A stretch of DNA of 32,300 nt from Oscillospiraceae bacterium (lineage in GTDB: Bacteria > Bacillota > Clostridia > Oscillospirales > Ruminococcaceae), in assembly GCA_012729855.1 (NCBI GenBank), contig JAAYCI010000018.1, forward strand, positions 1 to 32,300, written 5' to 3'. This document shows positions 16,411-24,623 of the stretch, piece by piece. Position 1 is the stretch's first letter. Each line of letters begins with the position of its first letter. The notes beneath the pieces were generated by a model that ran no database searches, was not told the DNA's origin, and saw nothing but the letters and a program-made list of their open reading frames with translations. The translations under genes were made by a program, and so were the position numbers.

Positions 16411-16456
16411 AAGACAGGCGGCAGGCGCGGTGGCGCTGGCCGCCTGTCTTTTTTTT
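16411..16456 (+). terminator. Strong intrinsic terminator after the double-amber gene
   Basis: AAGACAGGCGGC (16411-16422) pairs exactly with GCCGCCTGTCTT (16439-16450), followed by a T-run to 16456. It is a well-kept terminator 15 nt after the final TAA of the interrupted gene. Confidence 0.85.
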
Positions 16457-16588
16457 AGTGCAGGGCCGGCAGCTGCGAAAAAACGCCATAAAGAAATATA
16501 TTATTTCTTAAAAAGGGCATAAAATGTCGATAACAGGCAAGTTGAGTGAATATTTTATAACGCGGGGCTTTTATTGCGTATCTGTGTA

Positions 16589-16597
16589 TGATATAAT
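16589..16597 (+). promoter_or_regulatory. Extended -10 promoter of the hybrid kinase gene
   Basis: TG-A-TATAAT (16589-16597) is a consensus extended -10. The -35 is weak (TTTATT, 16 nt upstream), as is usual for this class. The leader is about 60 nt. Confidence 0.6.
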
Positions 16598-16664
16598 ATA
16601 TATTCTAAAAGAGGCCGGGGCGTAGGATGGCAACCGGGCAGGGCACACGCCGGGGAGGAAAACC

Positions 16665-19600
16665 TTGAACAAAGAGAGCGAAGCCAGAAGAAAAGCGCGG
16701 CTGGAGGCAGAGCAGCGCCGGGCCAGGGCGCATTTTGCCGCCAACCTGGACACCATTATAAATGCCACCGGTGTGGGCATGTGGGACTGGGACCTGCCTG
16801 CCGGCAAAATTGTGCACAGCGGCCAGCTGGAGCGTATTGCCGGCTATGAGGACGGCGAGATGCCCGATGCCGATATGAGCGCGCGGGACTTGCTGATTTA
16901 CCCCGCCGACCGCCAGCGCGCCGACGAAATTATTGCGGCCTGCGTGGCCGGGCAGCTCACCAGCTACGAGACGGAGTTCCGCATTACCTGCAAAAATGGC
17001 GACATCAAATGGGTGCAGGACCGCGGCGCTGTGGCCGAGTGGGACGAAAACGGCAACGCCAAGCGCATTGTGGGCATGCTTTACGATGTGAACCGTTTTA
17101 AAAAAGCGGAGGAAGCACTGGCGGAGAAGCTGCGCCTGCTGGACGCGGCCACCGGCATGAACGGCCTGGCCACGCTGGACTGGGACCTGACGAGCAACGC
17201 CATGCACTACGACGCGGATTTCCTGGCCATGTTCGGCTACACCGAGGATGAGGTGGCCGAAAGCTTTGATAAGCTGCAGCACTTTATGACCATGGAAGAC
17301 TTTACCACACTGGGCGCGGGGCTGCAGGCCCTGCTGGCCAAGGGCAGGCCTGCCCAGGAGACTGAGGTGTATTCGCTGCAGATGCGGGGCCGGCACAAAA
17401 ATGGCCAGCTGCTGTGGGTAAATGTAACTGCCCGCGTGGCCGAATGGGGCGAAGCCGGCCGCCCCACCCGCGTGTTTGCTGGTGTGCTGAATGTGGACAA
17501 GCTGGTGCGGGCTGAGCTGGAGGCCCAAAAAGCCCTGCAGGAGAATATCCGCCACAAGGAACAGCTGGAAGAAAAAATAGAGACCGCCGAAAAAGACCTG
17601 GAGCAGATGCGCCGCACCAGCGTGGCCATGTTTGACGCCAGCCCCCATATGAGCGTTATTTTTGACGACCAGCTGCGCGCGGTGGACTGCAACCCCGCGT
17701 TGATGGATTTTTTTGGCTACGACGACAAAGAAATCCTGCTGAACGAGTTTATCCCGGCGCTGGCAAGGGCCACGCCCAAGCAGCAGCCGGGGGGTAAAAA
17801 GTCTTACAGCATGCTGAAGCGGCTGAAGGAAACCATGGAAAAGGGTTTCGTCGAGTTTGAGACCTGGTTCGATTTTGACGGCAGGCTGGTGCCCATGGGC
17901 ATCATCATGAAGCGCATAGATTACATGGGCAGCTTTGCCATTGCCGGCTACCAGGTGGACCTTACCACCCTGAAAAAGACCGAGAACCGCCTGCGCCGGC
18001 AAGACCAGCTGCTGCAGGCGGCCAACGAGGTGGCCGCCCGGCTGATGGAAAGCCAGGCCGGCCAGTTTATGCAAACGCTGGAAGCCGCGCTGCGGGTGCT
18101 GGGGCAAAGCCTGGGGGTGGACAAGGCCTACGTATGGCAAAACTGGGAGGAAGACGGCCGATTGTATGCCAGCCACCTGTGCGAGTGGCTGGATGAGACC
18201 AGGGTTTCCTATTTGGAATATGGCGAGCGCACCCTTTGCTACGACGATTTGCTGCCCAACTGGCGCGAGATACTGGGCGAGGCGGGCGGCATCAACACCC
18301 CCATGGCCGAGATGGGCGGCATGCTGCGCGAGTTTCCCGGGCTGGCCGACGTCCAGTCGGTGCTGCTGGTGCCGCTGCTGGTGCAGGGCGAGTTTTGGGG
18401 CTTTTTGGGCTTTGACGACTGCCACAACGACGACCGGGTGTTTACCTCCGGCGAGGAGAGCGTGATGCGCTCGGCCGGCAACCTGATAGCCGCGGCGGCC
18501 TTGCGCAATGACCTGACCGAAAACCTGATGGCCGCCAAGGAGGCCGCGCTGGCCGGCTCGCGCGCCAAAAGCGACTTCCTTTCCCGCATGAGCCACGAGA
18601 TACGCACCCCGCTGAACGCCATCATCGGCATGAGCGCCATCGCCCATAAGTCGGACGATATGGCCAGGATGCGGTACTGCCTGGAAAAGGTGGACACGGC
18701 CTCCCGCCAACTGCTGGATTTGATCAACGACATTCTGGATATGTCCAAGATAGAGGCCAACAAGCTGGAGATAAGCGCCAACGCGTTTGACTTTGAGCGG
18801 ATGGTGCAGAATATTGTACATGTGGTGAACGTGAAGATGGAGGAGAAGGGGCTGGAGCTGAACTTCGATTTCCGTGACCTGTTCGACCGCAAGGTGGTGT
18901 GCGACGAGCTGCGCTTAAGCCAGGTGCTCATCAACCTGTTGAACAACGCCGCCAAGTTTACCCCCGAGGGCGGGCAGGTGCATGTGAAGGTGGGCCACAC
19001 CACGGCCGCCGACGGCAAAGCGCGGCTAAGCGTGGTGGTGCGGGACAACGGCATTGGCATATCGCCCGAACAGCAGCGCCGGCTGTTCACCGCCTTTGAG
19101 CAGGCCGATGTGGGCACCACCCGCAAATATGGCGGCACCGGGCTGGGGCTGGCCATTTGTAAAAGCATTGTGCGCATGATGGGCGGCGATATCCGGGTGG
19201 AGAGTGCGCCCGGCAAGGGCTCGGCCTTCTCCTTCGAGGTAGACTTTACCTGGGACGGCCCGCTGGACGCGCTGCCCCCGCCGCCCGAAAAAAGGGACGA
19301 CCTGCGCATTTTGGTGGTGGACGACAGCGCCGATGTGCTGGACTATTTCGCCAATGTGCTGGAGGGCTTTTCGGCGGTGTGCCACACGGCCTCCAGCGGG
19401 CGGCAGGCGGTGGAAAAGGCGCGGGCGGCCACTGCCGAGGGCCGGCCCTACGACGTGGCCTTCATAGACTGGAAGATGCCCGAAATGGACGGCCGGGAGA
19501 CGGCCGGCGTGTTGCAAGAGGTGGCCGGGGATACCAGGCTGGTGATGATATCGGTGGCCGACCGCACCGACGTGGAGCGGGACGTGGCCGGGCTGGGCAT

Positions 19601-20111
19601 TGCGCATTTCCTGCCAAAGCCGGTGCTGCCGTCCACGCTGTTCAACACCCTGGTGGACGTGACCGACAAGCGCTATGTGACCCAGGCCCCGCAGCCCGCC
19701 GAACACAGCTACCGCTGGCACGGCAAAAAGCTGCTGCTGGTGGAGGACATTGAGATCAACCGGGAGATCATCTTGAGCCTGCTGGATGACACCGGCCTGG
19801 CGATAGACTGCGCGGGCGATGGGCTGGAGGCCGTGGAGGTGTTCCGGCAGCGGGGGCAGGAGTACGACCTGGTGCTGATGGATGTGCAGATGCCCCGGAT
19901 GGACGGCCTGGAGGCCACCCGGCATATCCGCGCTGGGGACGGGGCGAGCAAACAGGTGCCCATTATTGCCATGACGGCCGACGCCTTTAAAGAAGATGTG
20001 GAACGCTGCCTGGACGCCGGCATGAACGGCCACGTGGCCAAGCCGATAGACATGGACGAGCTGTACCGGCTGCTGCAGCGCTTTTTGGGCGACAGTCCGG
20101 TGATGGCATAG
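16665..20111 (+). CDS. Hybrid sensor histidine kinase: three PAS, GAF, kinase, two receivers
   Basis: A 1148-residue soluble multi-domain kinase with no clear membrane helix. The order is: PAS 1 (residues 25-145, MWDWDLPAGKIVHS...), PAS 2 (150-280, TLDWDLTSNAMHYD...), a coiled-coil (285-315), PAS 3 (320-440), a GAF-like domain (450-615), HisKA with H644 in SHEIRTPLNAIIG, HATPase with NLLNNAAKFT, DNGIGIS and GTGLGLAICK, receiver 1 with D935 in IDWKMPEMDG, and receiver 2 with D1073 in MDVQMPRMDG. It lacks a histidine phosphotransfer or output domain, so the phosphate must pass to another protein, or the receivers tune the kinase. The TTG start at 16665 has GGGGAGG 6 nt upstream. The signal is unknown; PAS and GAF domains often bind small ligands or sense redox state. 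It is a single-gene unit between a promoter and a strong terminator. Confidence 0.92.
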   Translation: MNKESEARRKARLEAEQRRARAHFAANLDTIINATGVGMWDWDLPAGKIVHSGQLERIAGYEDGEMPDADMSARDLLIYPADRQRADEIIAACVAGQLTSYETEFRITCKNGDIKWVQDRGAVAEWDENGNAKRIVGMLYDVNRFKKAEEALAEKLRLLDAATGMNGLATLDWDLTSNAMHYDADFLAMFGYTEDEVAESFDKLQHFMTMEDFTTLGAGLQALLAKGRPAQETEVYSLQMRGRHKNGQLLWVNVTARVAEWGEAGRPTRVFAGVLNVDKLVRAELEAQKALQENIRHKEQLEEKIETAEKDLEQMRRTSVAMFDASPHMSVIFDDQLRAVDCNPALMDFFGYDDKEILLNEFIPALARATPKQQPGGKKSYSMLKRLKETMEKGFVEFETWFDFDGRLVPMGIIMKRIDYMGSFAIAGYQVDLTTLKKTENRLRRQDQLLQAANEVAARLMESQAGQFMQTLEAALRVLGQSLGVDKAYVWQNWEEDGRLYASHLCEWLDETRVSYLEYGERTLCYDDLLPNWREILGEAGGINTPMAEMGGMLREFPGLADVQSVLLVPLLVQGEFWGFLGFDDCHNDDRVFTSGEESVMRSAGNLIAAAALRNDLTENLMAAKEAALAGSRAKSDFLSRMSHEIRTPLNAIIGMSAIAHKSDDMARMRYCLEKVDTASRQLLDLINDILDMSKIEANKLEISANAFDFERMVQNIVHVVNVKMEEKGLELNFDFRDLFDRKVVCDELRLSQVLINLLNNAAKFTPEGGQVHVKVGHTTAADGKARLSVVVRDNGIGISPEQQRRLFTAFEQADVGTTRKYGGTGLGLAICKSIVRMMGGDIRVESAPGKGSAFSFEVDFTWDGPLDALPPPPEKRDDLRILVVDDSADVLDYFANVLEGFSAVCHTASSGRQAVEKARAATAEGRPYDVAFIDWKMPEMDGRETAGVLQEVAGDTRLVMISVADRTDVERDVAGLGIAHFLPKPVLPSTLFNTLVDVTDKRYVTQAPQPAEHSYRWHGKKLLLVEDIEINREIILSLLDDTGLAIDCAGDGLEAVEVFRQRGQEYDLVLMDVQMPRMDGLEATRHIRAGDGASKQVPIIAMTADAFKEDVERCLDAGMNGHVAKPIDMDELYRLLQRFLGDSPVMA

Positions 20112-20135
20112 GCAAAAGGCCCAAACAAAACCAAA

Positions 20136-20170
20136 TCCCGAAGCTTTTGGTAAAAGCTTCGGGATTTTTT
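20136..20170 (+). terminator. Intrinsic terminator after the hybrid kinase
   Basis: TCCCGAAGCTTTT (20136-20148) and its exact complement (20152-20164) enclose a 3-nt loop and are followed by TTTTTT. It lies between convergent genes and may slow minus-strand transcription from purC as well, though the T-run there is poor. Confidence 0.88.
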
Positions 20171-20190
20171 GCTTATATAGGTCGCCGGAG

Positions 20191-20868
20191 TCAGTCCAGC
20201 ATCAGGCGCACCAGGTCCAGCGGCTGCACAATGGTGCCGTCTTTGTACACCCGCATGTTGCCGCCCGAGATCTCGTCAATGAGCACAATCTCGCCCCCCA
20301 CACGGCCGAACTCCAGCTTGATGTCGTAGAGCTCCATGCCCTTCTGGGCCAACGCGTCCCTGATGAGGGTGGACATCTTCTGGGTGAGGTCCTTCAGCGT
20401 TTCGTATTCGGCTTCGGTTAAAAGGCCCAGCATGGCCAGCGCGTCCTTGCTGATGGGCGGGTCGCCGCGGTCGTCGTCCTTCAGGGTAACCTCCACAAAG
20501 GCGTCAAGCGGCTGGCCCTCGGTGGCGTAGGCGCCGTAGCGCCGCATAAAGCTGCCGGTGGCGCGGAAACGGCAGATGACCTCCAGCCCCTTGCCAAACA
20601 CCTGGGCCGGGCGCACCGTCATGGTGGCGGCGGCAATGTCGGCCGAGGCAAAATGGGTGGGCCAGCCGGCGTCTTGTATCTTGGTAAAAAAGTACTCGGT
20701 AAGGCGCAGGCCGCCCTGGCCCATGCCCGCTATCTGCAGGCCCACAGTGTTGGCCCCAGGGTCGAACACGCCGCCCTCGCCGGTGGCGTCGTCCTTGAAT
20801 TTCAGCAGGTAATTGCCGTCGTCCAGCGCGAAAACGTCTTTGGTTTTGCCTTGGTATACAAGCTTCAT
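20191..20868 (-). CDS. purC: Phosphoribosylaminoimidazole-succinocarboxamide synthase (SAICAR synthetase)
   Basis: A 225-residue enzyme of purine biosynthesis that joins aspartate to CAIR using ATP. The family features are present: an N-terminal YQGKTKDVFALDDGNYLLKFKDDATG (ATP-grasp-like strand and loop), a central substrate region (FRATGSFMRRYGAYATEGQPLDAFVEVTLKDDDRGDPPIS), and a C-terminal YDIKLEFGR and LIDEISGGNMR. The length is near the usual 235 residues. It stands alone, with no other pur gene in the window, facing the hybrid kinase. An AGAGGGG stretch lies about 11 nt before the ATG. A TATAAT on the minus strand (20934-20939) could be its -10. It ends with TGA. Confidence 0.93.
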   Translation of the reverse strand: MKLVYQGKTKDVFALDDGNYLLKFKDDATGEGGVFDPGANTVGLQIAGMGQGGLRLTEYFFTKIQDAGWPTHFASADIAAATMTVRPAQVFGKGLEVICRFRATGSFMRRYGAYATEGQPLDAFVEVTLKDDDRGDPPISKDALAMLGLLTEAEYETLKDLTQKMSTLIRDALAQKGMELYDIKLEFGRVGGEIVLIDEISGGNMRVYKDGTIVQPLDLVRLMLD

Positions 20869-20982
20869 GGTATGTCCAGTCCCCTCTGTTTGAAGTGTAT
20901 CCGCGGGCGGCAGCCCGGCAGCGGTACAGACTTATTATACTGTAAATGCCCGCCGGAGGAAACCGCTTTGGCCGATTTTTCT

Positions 20983-21522
20983 TCAAAGGGTGGGCAGCAG
21001 CAGCGCAAAACCCTGCCGGCTGCCAGCGGTGAGGCGGGGCAGCAGGGCGCCGGCCCAAGCGGCCAGTGTGCGGCGGGTGGCGCTGTCCCACAGGCGCAGG
21101 GCAGTGCATAAGCGGTCCACAGCTTTTTTCAGCAGGGCGTCGTAATGGGGCGTTGGCCTGCCTTTGGCGGGGTGGAACAGCATATACAGCTTTTCGCGCT
21201 CGGCTTCACAGAGGGTGAGCCCCGATACGTCGCCGCCGGCCAGCGCCAGGCCCAGCGCGCTGGTAAAAACCGGCTCGAACAGGTTGATATGCAGCGCGTC
21301 ATAGTCGGCATGGTGGGCCAGCAGGCGTTTGTGCAGGGTGGCGGCGGGAAAGCTGTGGAGGAAACGGTTCACCAGATAGAGGCCCTCCAGCCAGGTAGCC
21401 ACATAGTGTACGCCGTGCAGGGTTTCCGGCGCCGGCTGGCAGAGGGGATAATCCAGCAGGGCGGGGGGGTGGTGGGCGAAAAATCCGCTTGGCCGTGTGC
21501 GTCTGTCCGGTTTAAAACACAC
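20983..21522 (-). pseudogene. C-terminal remnant of a DUF6179-like protein
   Basis: The frame codes for a segment that resembles, from memory, the C-terminal part of DUF6179 proteins: SGFFAHHPPALLDYPLCQPAPETLHGVHYVATWLEGL, then LHINLFEPVFTSALGLALAGGDVSGLTL. Full family members are several hundred residues long, so an N-terminal portion is missing here. The frame runs back into the neighbouring gene without any credible start; the GTG at 21522 has no ribosome site. It therefore looks like a truncated gene, perhaps deleted against the upstream DUF6323-like gene that normally accompanies it. The function of the family is unknown. The annotation rests on recall of the family and needs a profile search. 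Confidence 0.5.
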
Positions 21523-21544
21523 GCCATGAGTGGGTGCAGGCTTT

Positions 21545-22024
21545 TTAAAATGTGTCGTCAGATGCCGCCTCGTCGTCGTAGTTGGCTTGCGGGCCGGCCG
21601 GTGCTTCCTCCAAAAAAGCCTGGCTGCCGGGCGGGGCACAGCGGGCGGCCCGGGCCAGGTTTTCCAGCACGGTGCCGCCCAACAGCTCCAGCGAACCCTG
21701 GCAGGGGCCGTCGAACTGCCGCTTCATGATGGCCAGCAGCGCGTCGTCGGTAATCCGCTCCAGCGCCTCCGTTTTGCAGTGGTAGAAGCATTCCAGCAGG
21801 CCGTCCAGCGTGGCGGCGTAGTTGCGGGGGGCTATGAAGGGCGAGTCGCAAAAGGTATACACCAGCTTTTGCAGGATGCCGCCGCCGAACTCCAGCCGGC
21901 CGCTTTCCTGCAAAAGCTGCTCGCGGCGCAGGGCAAGGGCGGTCATGCCGTTGCAGGCCTGCAGCTGGTTAAGGGTGGTTTGCCGCTGCGGCGCGGCGGG
22001 AACCATAAGTGGGAATGGGGACAA
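21545..22024 (-). CDS. DUF6323-like small protein
   Basis: A 159-residue protein of unknown function. LEFGGGILQKLVYTFCDSPFIAPRNYAATLDGLLECFY and LTDDALLAIMKRQFDG-like segments match my recollection of the DUF6323 family, often encoded next to DUF6179. It has no signal peptide or membrane helix, and its last 25 residues are acidic (YDDEAASDDTF). The TTG at 22024 is chosen because AGGAGG lies 6 nt upstream; the first ATG is seven codons further in and 24 nt from that site. The longer frame extending back past 22100 would run through the divergent promoter and leader of the next gene and is not used. The downstream partner gene appears truncated. Confidence 0.6.
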   Translation of the reverse strand: MSPFPLMVPAAPQRQTTLNQLQACNGMTALALRREQLLQESGRLEFGGGILQKLVYTFCDSPFIAPRNYAATLDGLLECFYHCKTEALERITDDALLAIMKRQFDGPCQGSLELLGGTVLENLARAARCAPPGSQAFLEEAPAGPQANYDDEAASDDTF

Positions 22025-22107
22025 AAGGCACCTCCTGTTGTGTTCCGTTTGGGAAAACCATTGGCTTGCAGTTTTATTGTATGCCTGCCGCGCGGGGGGT
22101 ACCAGTC

Positions 22108-22136
22108 TTGAATTTCGGCCCGTTTTGTGGTATAGT
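22108..22136 (+). promoter_or_regulatory. Candidate sigma-A promoter of the FUSC-HAD gene
   Basis: TTGAAT (22108-22113), a 17-nt spacer and TATAGT (22131-22136). The predicted start is near 22143, immediately before the terminator-like hairpin in the leader. Confidence 0.6.
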
Positions 22137-22144
22137 AACATCAG

Positions 22145-22181
22145 AAAAAGGGGATGCAGCCGCAGCGGGCATTCCTTTTTT
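22145..22181 (+). terminator. Terminator-like hairpin in the leader of the FUSC-HAD gene
   Basis: AAAAAGGGGATGC pairs with GCATTCCTTTTTT (two G-T pairs) around an 11-nt loop, giving a stem that ends in a T-run. It lies between the promoter and the ATG at 22232. This could attenuate transcription into the gene. No competing antiterminator stem is obvious by eye. Confidence 0.5.
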
Positions 22182-22231
22182 GTATTCCTGAAAATACGGC
22201 CCGCAGCCGGGCCAGCACACGAGAAAGAGAC

Positions 22232-23620
22232 ATGAAAAAAATAACCCTGCCGCCCATTGGTATGCGGCTTGTAAAAACCGCGGTGGCGCTGTTTGTCACC
22301 ATGGTCATCACCTACCTGCGGCCGGGCGGCGTGCCCATCTTCGGCGCGCTGTCGGCCGTATTGTGCATGCAGTCCACCGGCAGCGACAGCCTCAGCATCG
22401 GCATCAACCGCATCATCAGCACGGTGGTGGGCGCTGTTTTTGGCCTGCTTACCCTGCTGGCCATGCAGCCGTTCGCGTTGTTCGACTTCTGGCTGTGGCG
22501 CTACCTGCTCATCGGCATTGTTACCGTGCTGGTGCTGTATGTGCAGGTGCTTATAAAACGCCCGGCCGGCAGCTATTTTGCCTGGGTGGTGTTCCTCAGC
22601 GTGGTGCTGCTGGAGCCCGGCATGGACCCCACCCTCTATGCCATCAACCGCGCGGCGGACACCTTCATTGGCATTGGGGTGAGCTACCTGATCAACGGGT
22701 TTTGGTTTTCCCGCAAAAGCGACACAGCGGTATTGTACGTGGCCGCGTTCGACCGCGTGCTGGCCCAGGACAACGGCACGCTGAGCAACTATACGCTGAT
22801 GAACCTGAACCGCCTTTTGGAACGCAAGGCGGCTATCACCATTGCCAGCCACCGCACGCTGGCCACCCTGCTGCCCCGCATCCAGGACGTGAACTTCCAC
22901 CTGCCCGTCATCATCATGGACGGCGCGGCCATCTATAACATAGAGGAGCGCAGCTTCCCGTTTTATGTGGCGCTGCCGGCCGACGTGGCGCGCGGCGCGG
23001 CGCGCGCCGGCGCCACCGCCGAGGTACAGAGCTACCAGTATGCCATTTTACACGACGAGCTGCACGTGTTTTGCGCCCTGCCCGGCAGCGCCTACGAGCA
23101 GGTGCTGGACGAGCGGCTGCAGCTGCGGCGCTACCACAGCTATGTGCTGGGCCTGCCGCCCGAAAACGCCGACGTGCTGTTTTTGTTTTTTGCCGGCACC
23201 CACAAGCAGATAGACGCCGTGGAGGCCAAGCTGCGGGCGCTGCCCTGGCAGGACGAGATACGCATTGTGCGACACGACGACGGCGAGCACCCGGGCTATG
23301 CCAACATGGAGGTGACCAACCCCCGCGCCAGCAAGGACCAGGCCGTGCGCTGGCTGATGCAGCGCTACGACTACAAAAAGCTGGTGGCCTTTGGCCGCAG
23401 CCCCACCGACAAAGCCTTGCTGCAAATGGCCGATATCGCCTACAGCACGGCCAACGCCACACCCGAGATAGAGCTGCTGGGCCTGCCGGTGGCCGGCAGC
23501 AATGCCCACAACGCCGTGGTGCGCAAAATTCGGCAGCTGTATTACAACCGTCGGCTTTTCCGGGGCAAGGGCGAGCAGGCGCCGCAAGTGACGCGGGGAA
23601 AGAAAACGGACGACCAATAG
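22232..23620 (+). CDS. FUSC-family membrane protein fused to a degenerate HAD (Cof-like) domain
   Basis: A 462-residue two-domain protein. Residues 10-160 form four to five membrane helices with the pattern of FUSC/aromatic-acid-exporter proteins (MRLVKTAVALFVTMVITYLRPGGVPIFGALSAVL; later AINRAADTFIGIGVSYLIN). Residues 165-445 follow the layout of Cof-type HAD phosphatases, but the catalytic motifs are eroded: motif I is FDRVL, so Asp174 remains but the second Asp is Val176; motif II is a Ser (S206 in IASHRT); motif III Lys368 is kept (RASKDQAV); motif IV is GRSPTD in place of GDxxND. Phosphatase activity is doubtful, and the domain may bind a ligand and gate the transporter. ATG 22232 follows GAGAAAGAGA, a moderate ribosome site. 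It ends with TAG. Confidence 0.8.
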   Translation: MKKITLPPIGMRLVKTAVALFVTMVITYLRPGGVPIFGALSAVLCMQSTGSDSLSIGINRIISTVVGAVFGLLTLLAMQPFALFDFWLWRYLLIGIVTVLVLYVQVLIKRPAGSYFAWVVFLSVVLLEPGMDPTLYAINRAADTFIGIGVSYLINGFWFSRKSDTAVLYVAAFDRVLAQDNGTLSNYTLMNLNRLLERKAAITIASHRTLATLLPRIQDVNFHLPVIIMDGAAIYNIEERSFPFYVALPADVARGAARAGATAEVQSYQYAILHDELHVFCALPGSAYEQVLDERLQLRRYHSYVLGLPPENADVLFLFFAGTHKQIDAVEAKLRALPWQDEIRIVRHDDGEHPGYANMEVTNPRASKDQAVRWLMQRYDYKKLVAFGRSPTDKALLQMADIAYSTANATPEIELLGLPVAGSNAHNAVVRKIRQLYYNRRLFRGKGEQAPQVTRGKKTDDQ

Positions 23621-23659
23621 CGCCCCCGCTTGTTTGGGGGCGCTTGACTGTGCTATACT
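23619..23659 (+). promoter_or_regulatory. Hairpin and overlapping promoter between FUSC-HAD and nitrilase genes
   Basis: AGCGCCCCC (23619-23627, using the last two bases of the TAG stop) pairs with GGGGGCGCT (23636-23644), probably a weak terminator without a T-run. A promoter overlaps it: TTGTTT (23630-23635) in the loop, an 18-nt spacer and TATACT (23654-23659), for the nitrilase/CoaB pair. Confidence 0.5.
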
Positions 23660-23714
23660 AAAGTGATTTTCCTGACAGGTGCGCAATAGAGAGACACAAG
23701 GGATGTGAGCAGGC

Positions 23715-24623
23715 ATGGCTGTGCGGGTGTTGATGTTCCAGCTGAAGGTACGCCAGCAGCGCGACTGGCAGCGCAGCTGGGTGGAATACGCAGACGTGGC
23801 GCCCATGATGGCGCACTGCTTTGAGATTGCCCGCCGGCACCAGCCGGACCTTGTGGTGTTCCCCGAGACCTGCTACATTGCGGCGCTGGACGGCGAATAC
23901 CGCAAGCTGGCGCAACACAGCGTGGTGGTGGCCGGCAGCGCCTACAACGCCCAAAGTGTGAATGAGACCCACCTGTACCTGCCCGATGGCGAGCACCGGG
24001 TGCTGCCCAAGCTGTTCCCCTCGCCGTGGGAGATTATGGAGCTGAACCACCCCAACCAGCAGGTGCCCGACCAGGTGATTGCCCGGTGGGAGGCCGGCAT
24101 ACGCCGGGGCGAGTGGCCGCCCTACTTCCCGGTGGTGGACAAAGCCAGCGGCAAGCGCCTGGCCATACTGAACTGCATGGACTACTACCGCCTGGGCTAC
24201 TATGTGGGCAACTCCTCGCTGATATCGCCCCACGTGTGGGGCATGGTGTCGCCCTGCAGCAACACCCAGCAAAGCGTTTTCTTCCGGCTGTCGGAGGTCA
24301 TCCACGACACCAACGAGCGTATCTATTCCATCGTGGTGAACTCCCACAACGAGGCGCGGGCGCCCGGCTCGTCGCAGGGCGAAAGCTATGTGATGGGGCC
24401 CATCACCTACAACGTGAAGAAGATGCTGGAGGGCCAGGGGCAGGGCAAAAGCCGGGAGAACGGCCATTTTTCCTTCATCTACCAGCTGGAAAGCGAGCCC
24501 GAGGCGCTGATGATGGACCTGATAGACGGCAGCGACGTGCGCTTTTTTGCCCGCAGCAAAGACTTTTACAGCAACCCCACGGGCATTACACGGATAAAAC
24601 TGGAGGGACAGGGACATGGGTGA
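23715..24623 (+). CDS. Nitrilase-superfamily (carbon-nitrogen hydrolase) protein
   Basis: A 302-residue hydrolase of the nitrilase/amidase superfamily. The Glu-Lys-Cys triad is in place: E51 in VVFPETCY, K99 in LPKLFPS and C154 in ILNCMDYYRLG. Members cleave C-N bonds in nitriles, amides, N-carbamoyl compounds or transfer the acyl group; the substrate cannot be read here. An insertion before the catalytic Cys (GIRRGEWPPYFPVVDKASG) and a long C-terminal part are present. The next gene, CoaB-like, starts 8 nt before this one stops, which implies coupled translation and perhaps a role around pantothenate or coenzyme A compounds. The start codon is ATG 23715 with only a weak GGGATG/AGCAGG site. 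It ends with TGA. Confidence 0.8.
   Translation: MAVRVLMFQLKVRQQRDWQRSWVEYADVAPMMAHCFEIARRHQPDLVVFPETCYIAALDGEYRKLAQHSVVVAGSAYNAQSVNETHLYLPDGEHRVLPKLFPSPWEIMELNHPNQQVPDQVIARWEAGIRRGEWPPYFPVVDKASGKRLAILNCMDYYRLGYYVGNSSLISPHVWGMVSPCSNTQQSVFFRLSEVIHDTNERIYSIVVNSHNEARAPGSSQGESYVMGPITYNVKKMLEGQGQGKSRENGHFSFIYQLESEPEALMMDLIDGSDVRFFARSKDFYSNPTGITRIKLEGQGHG

Noticed and set aside
16605..18821. A 738-residue minus-strand frame inside the hybrid kinase gene
   Set aside because: It is antisense to clear PAS and GAF domains, has shadow-type composition and no ribosome site.
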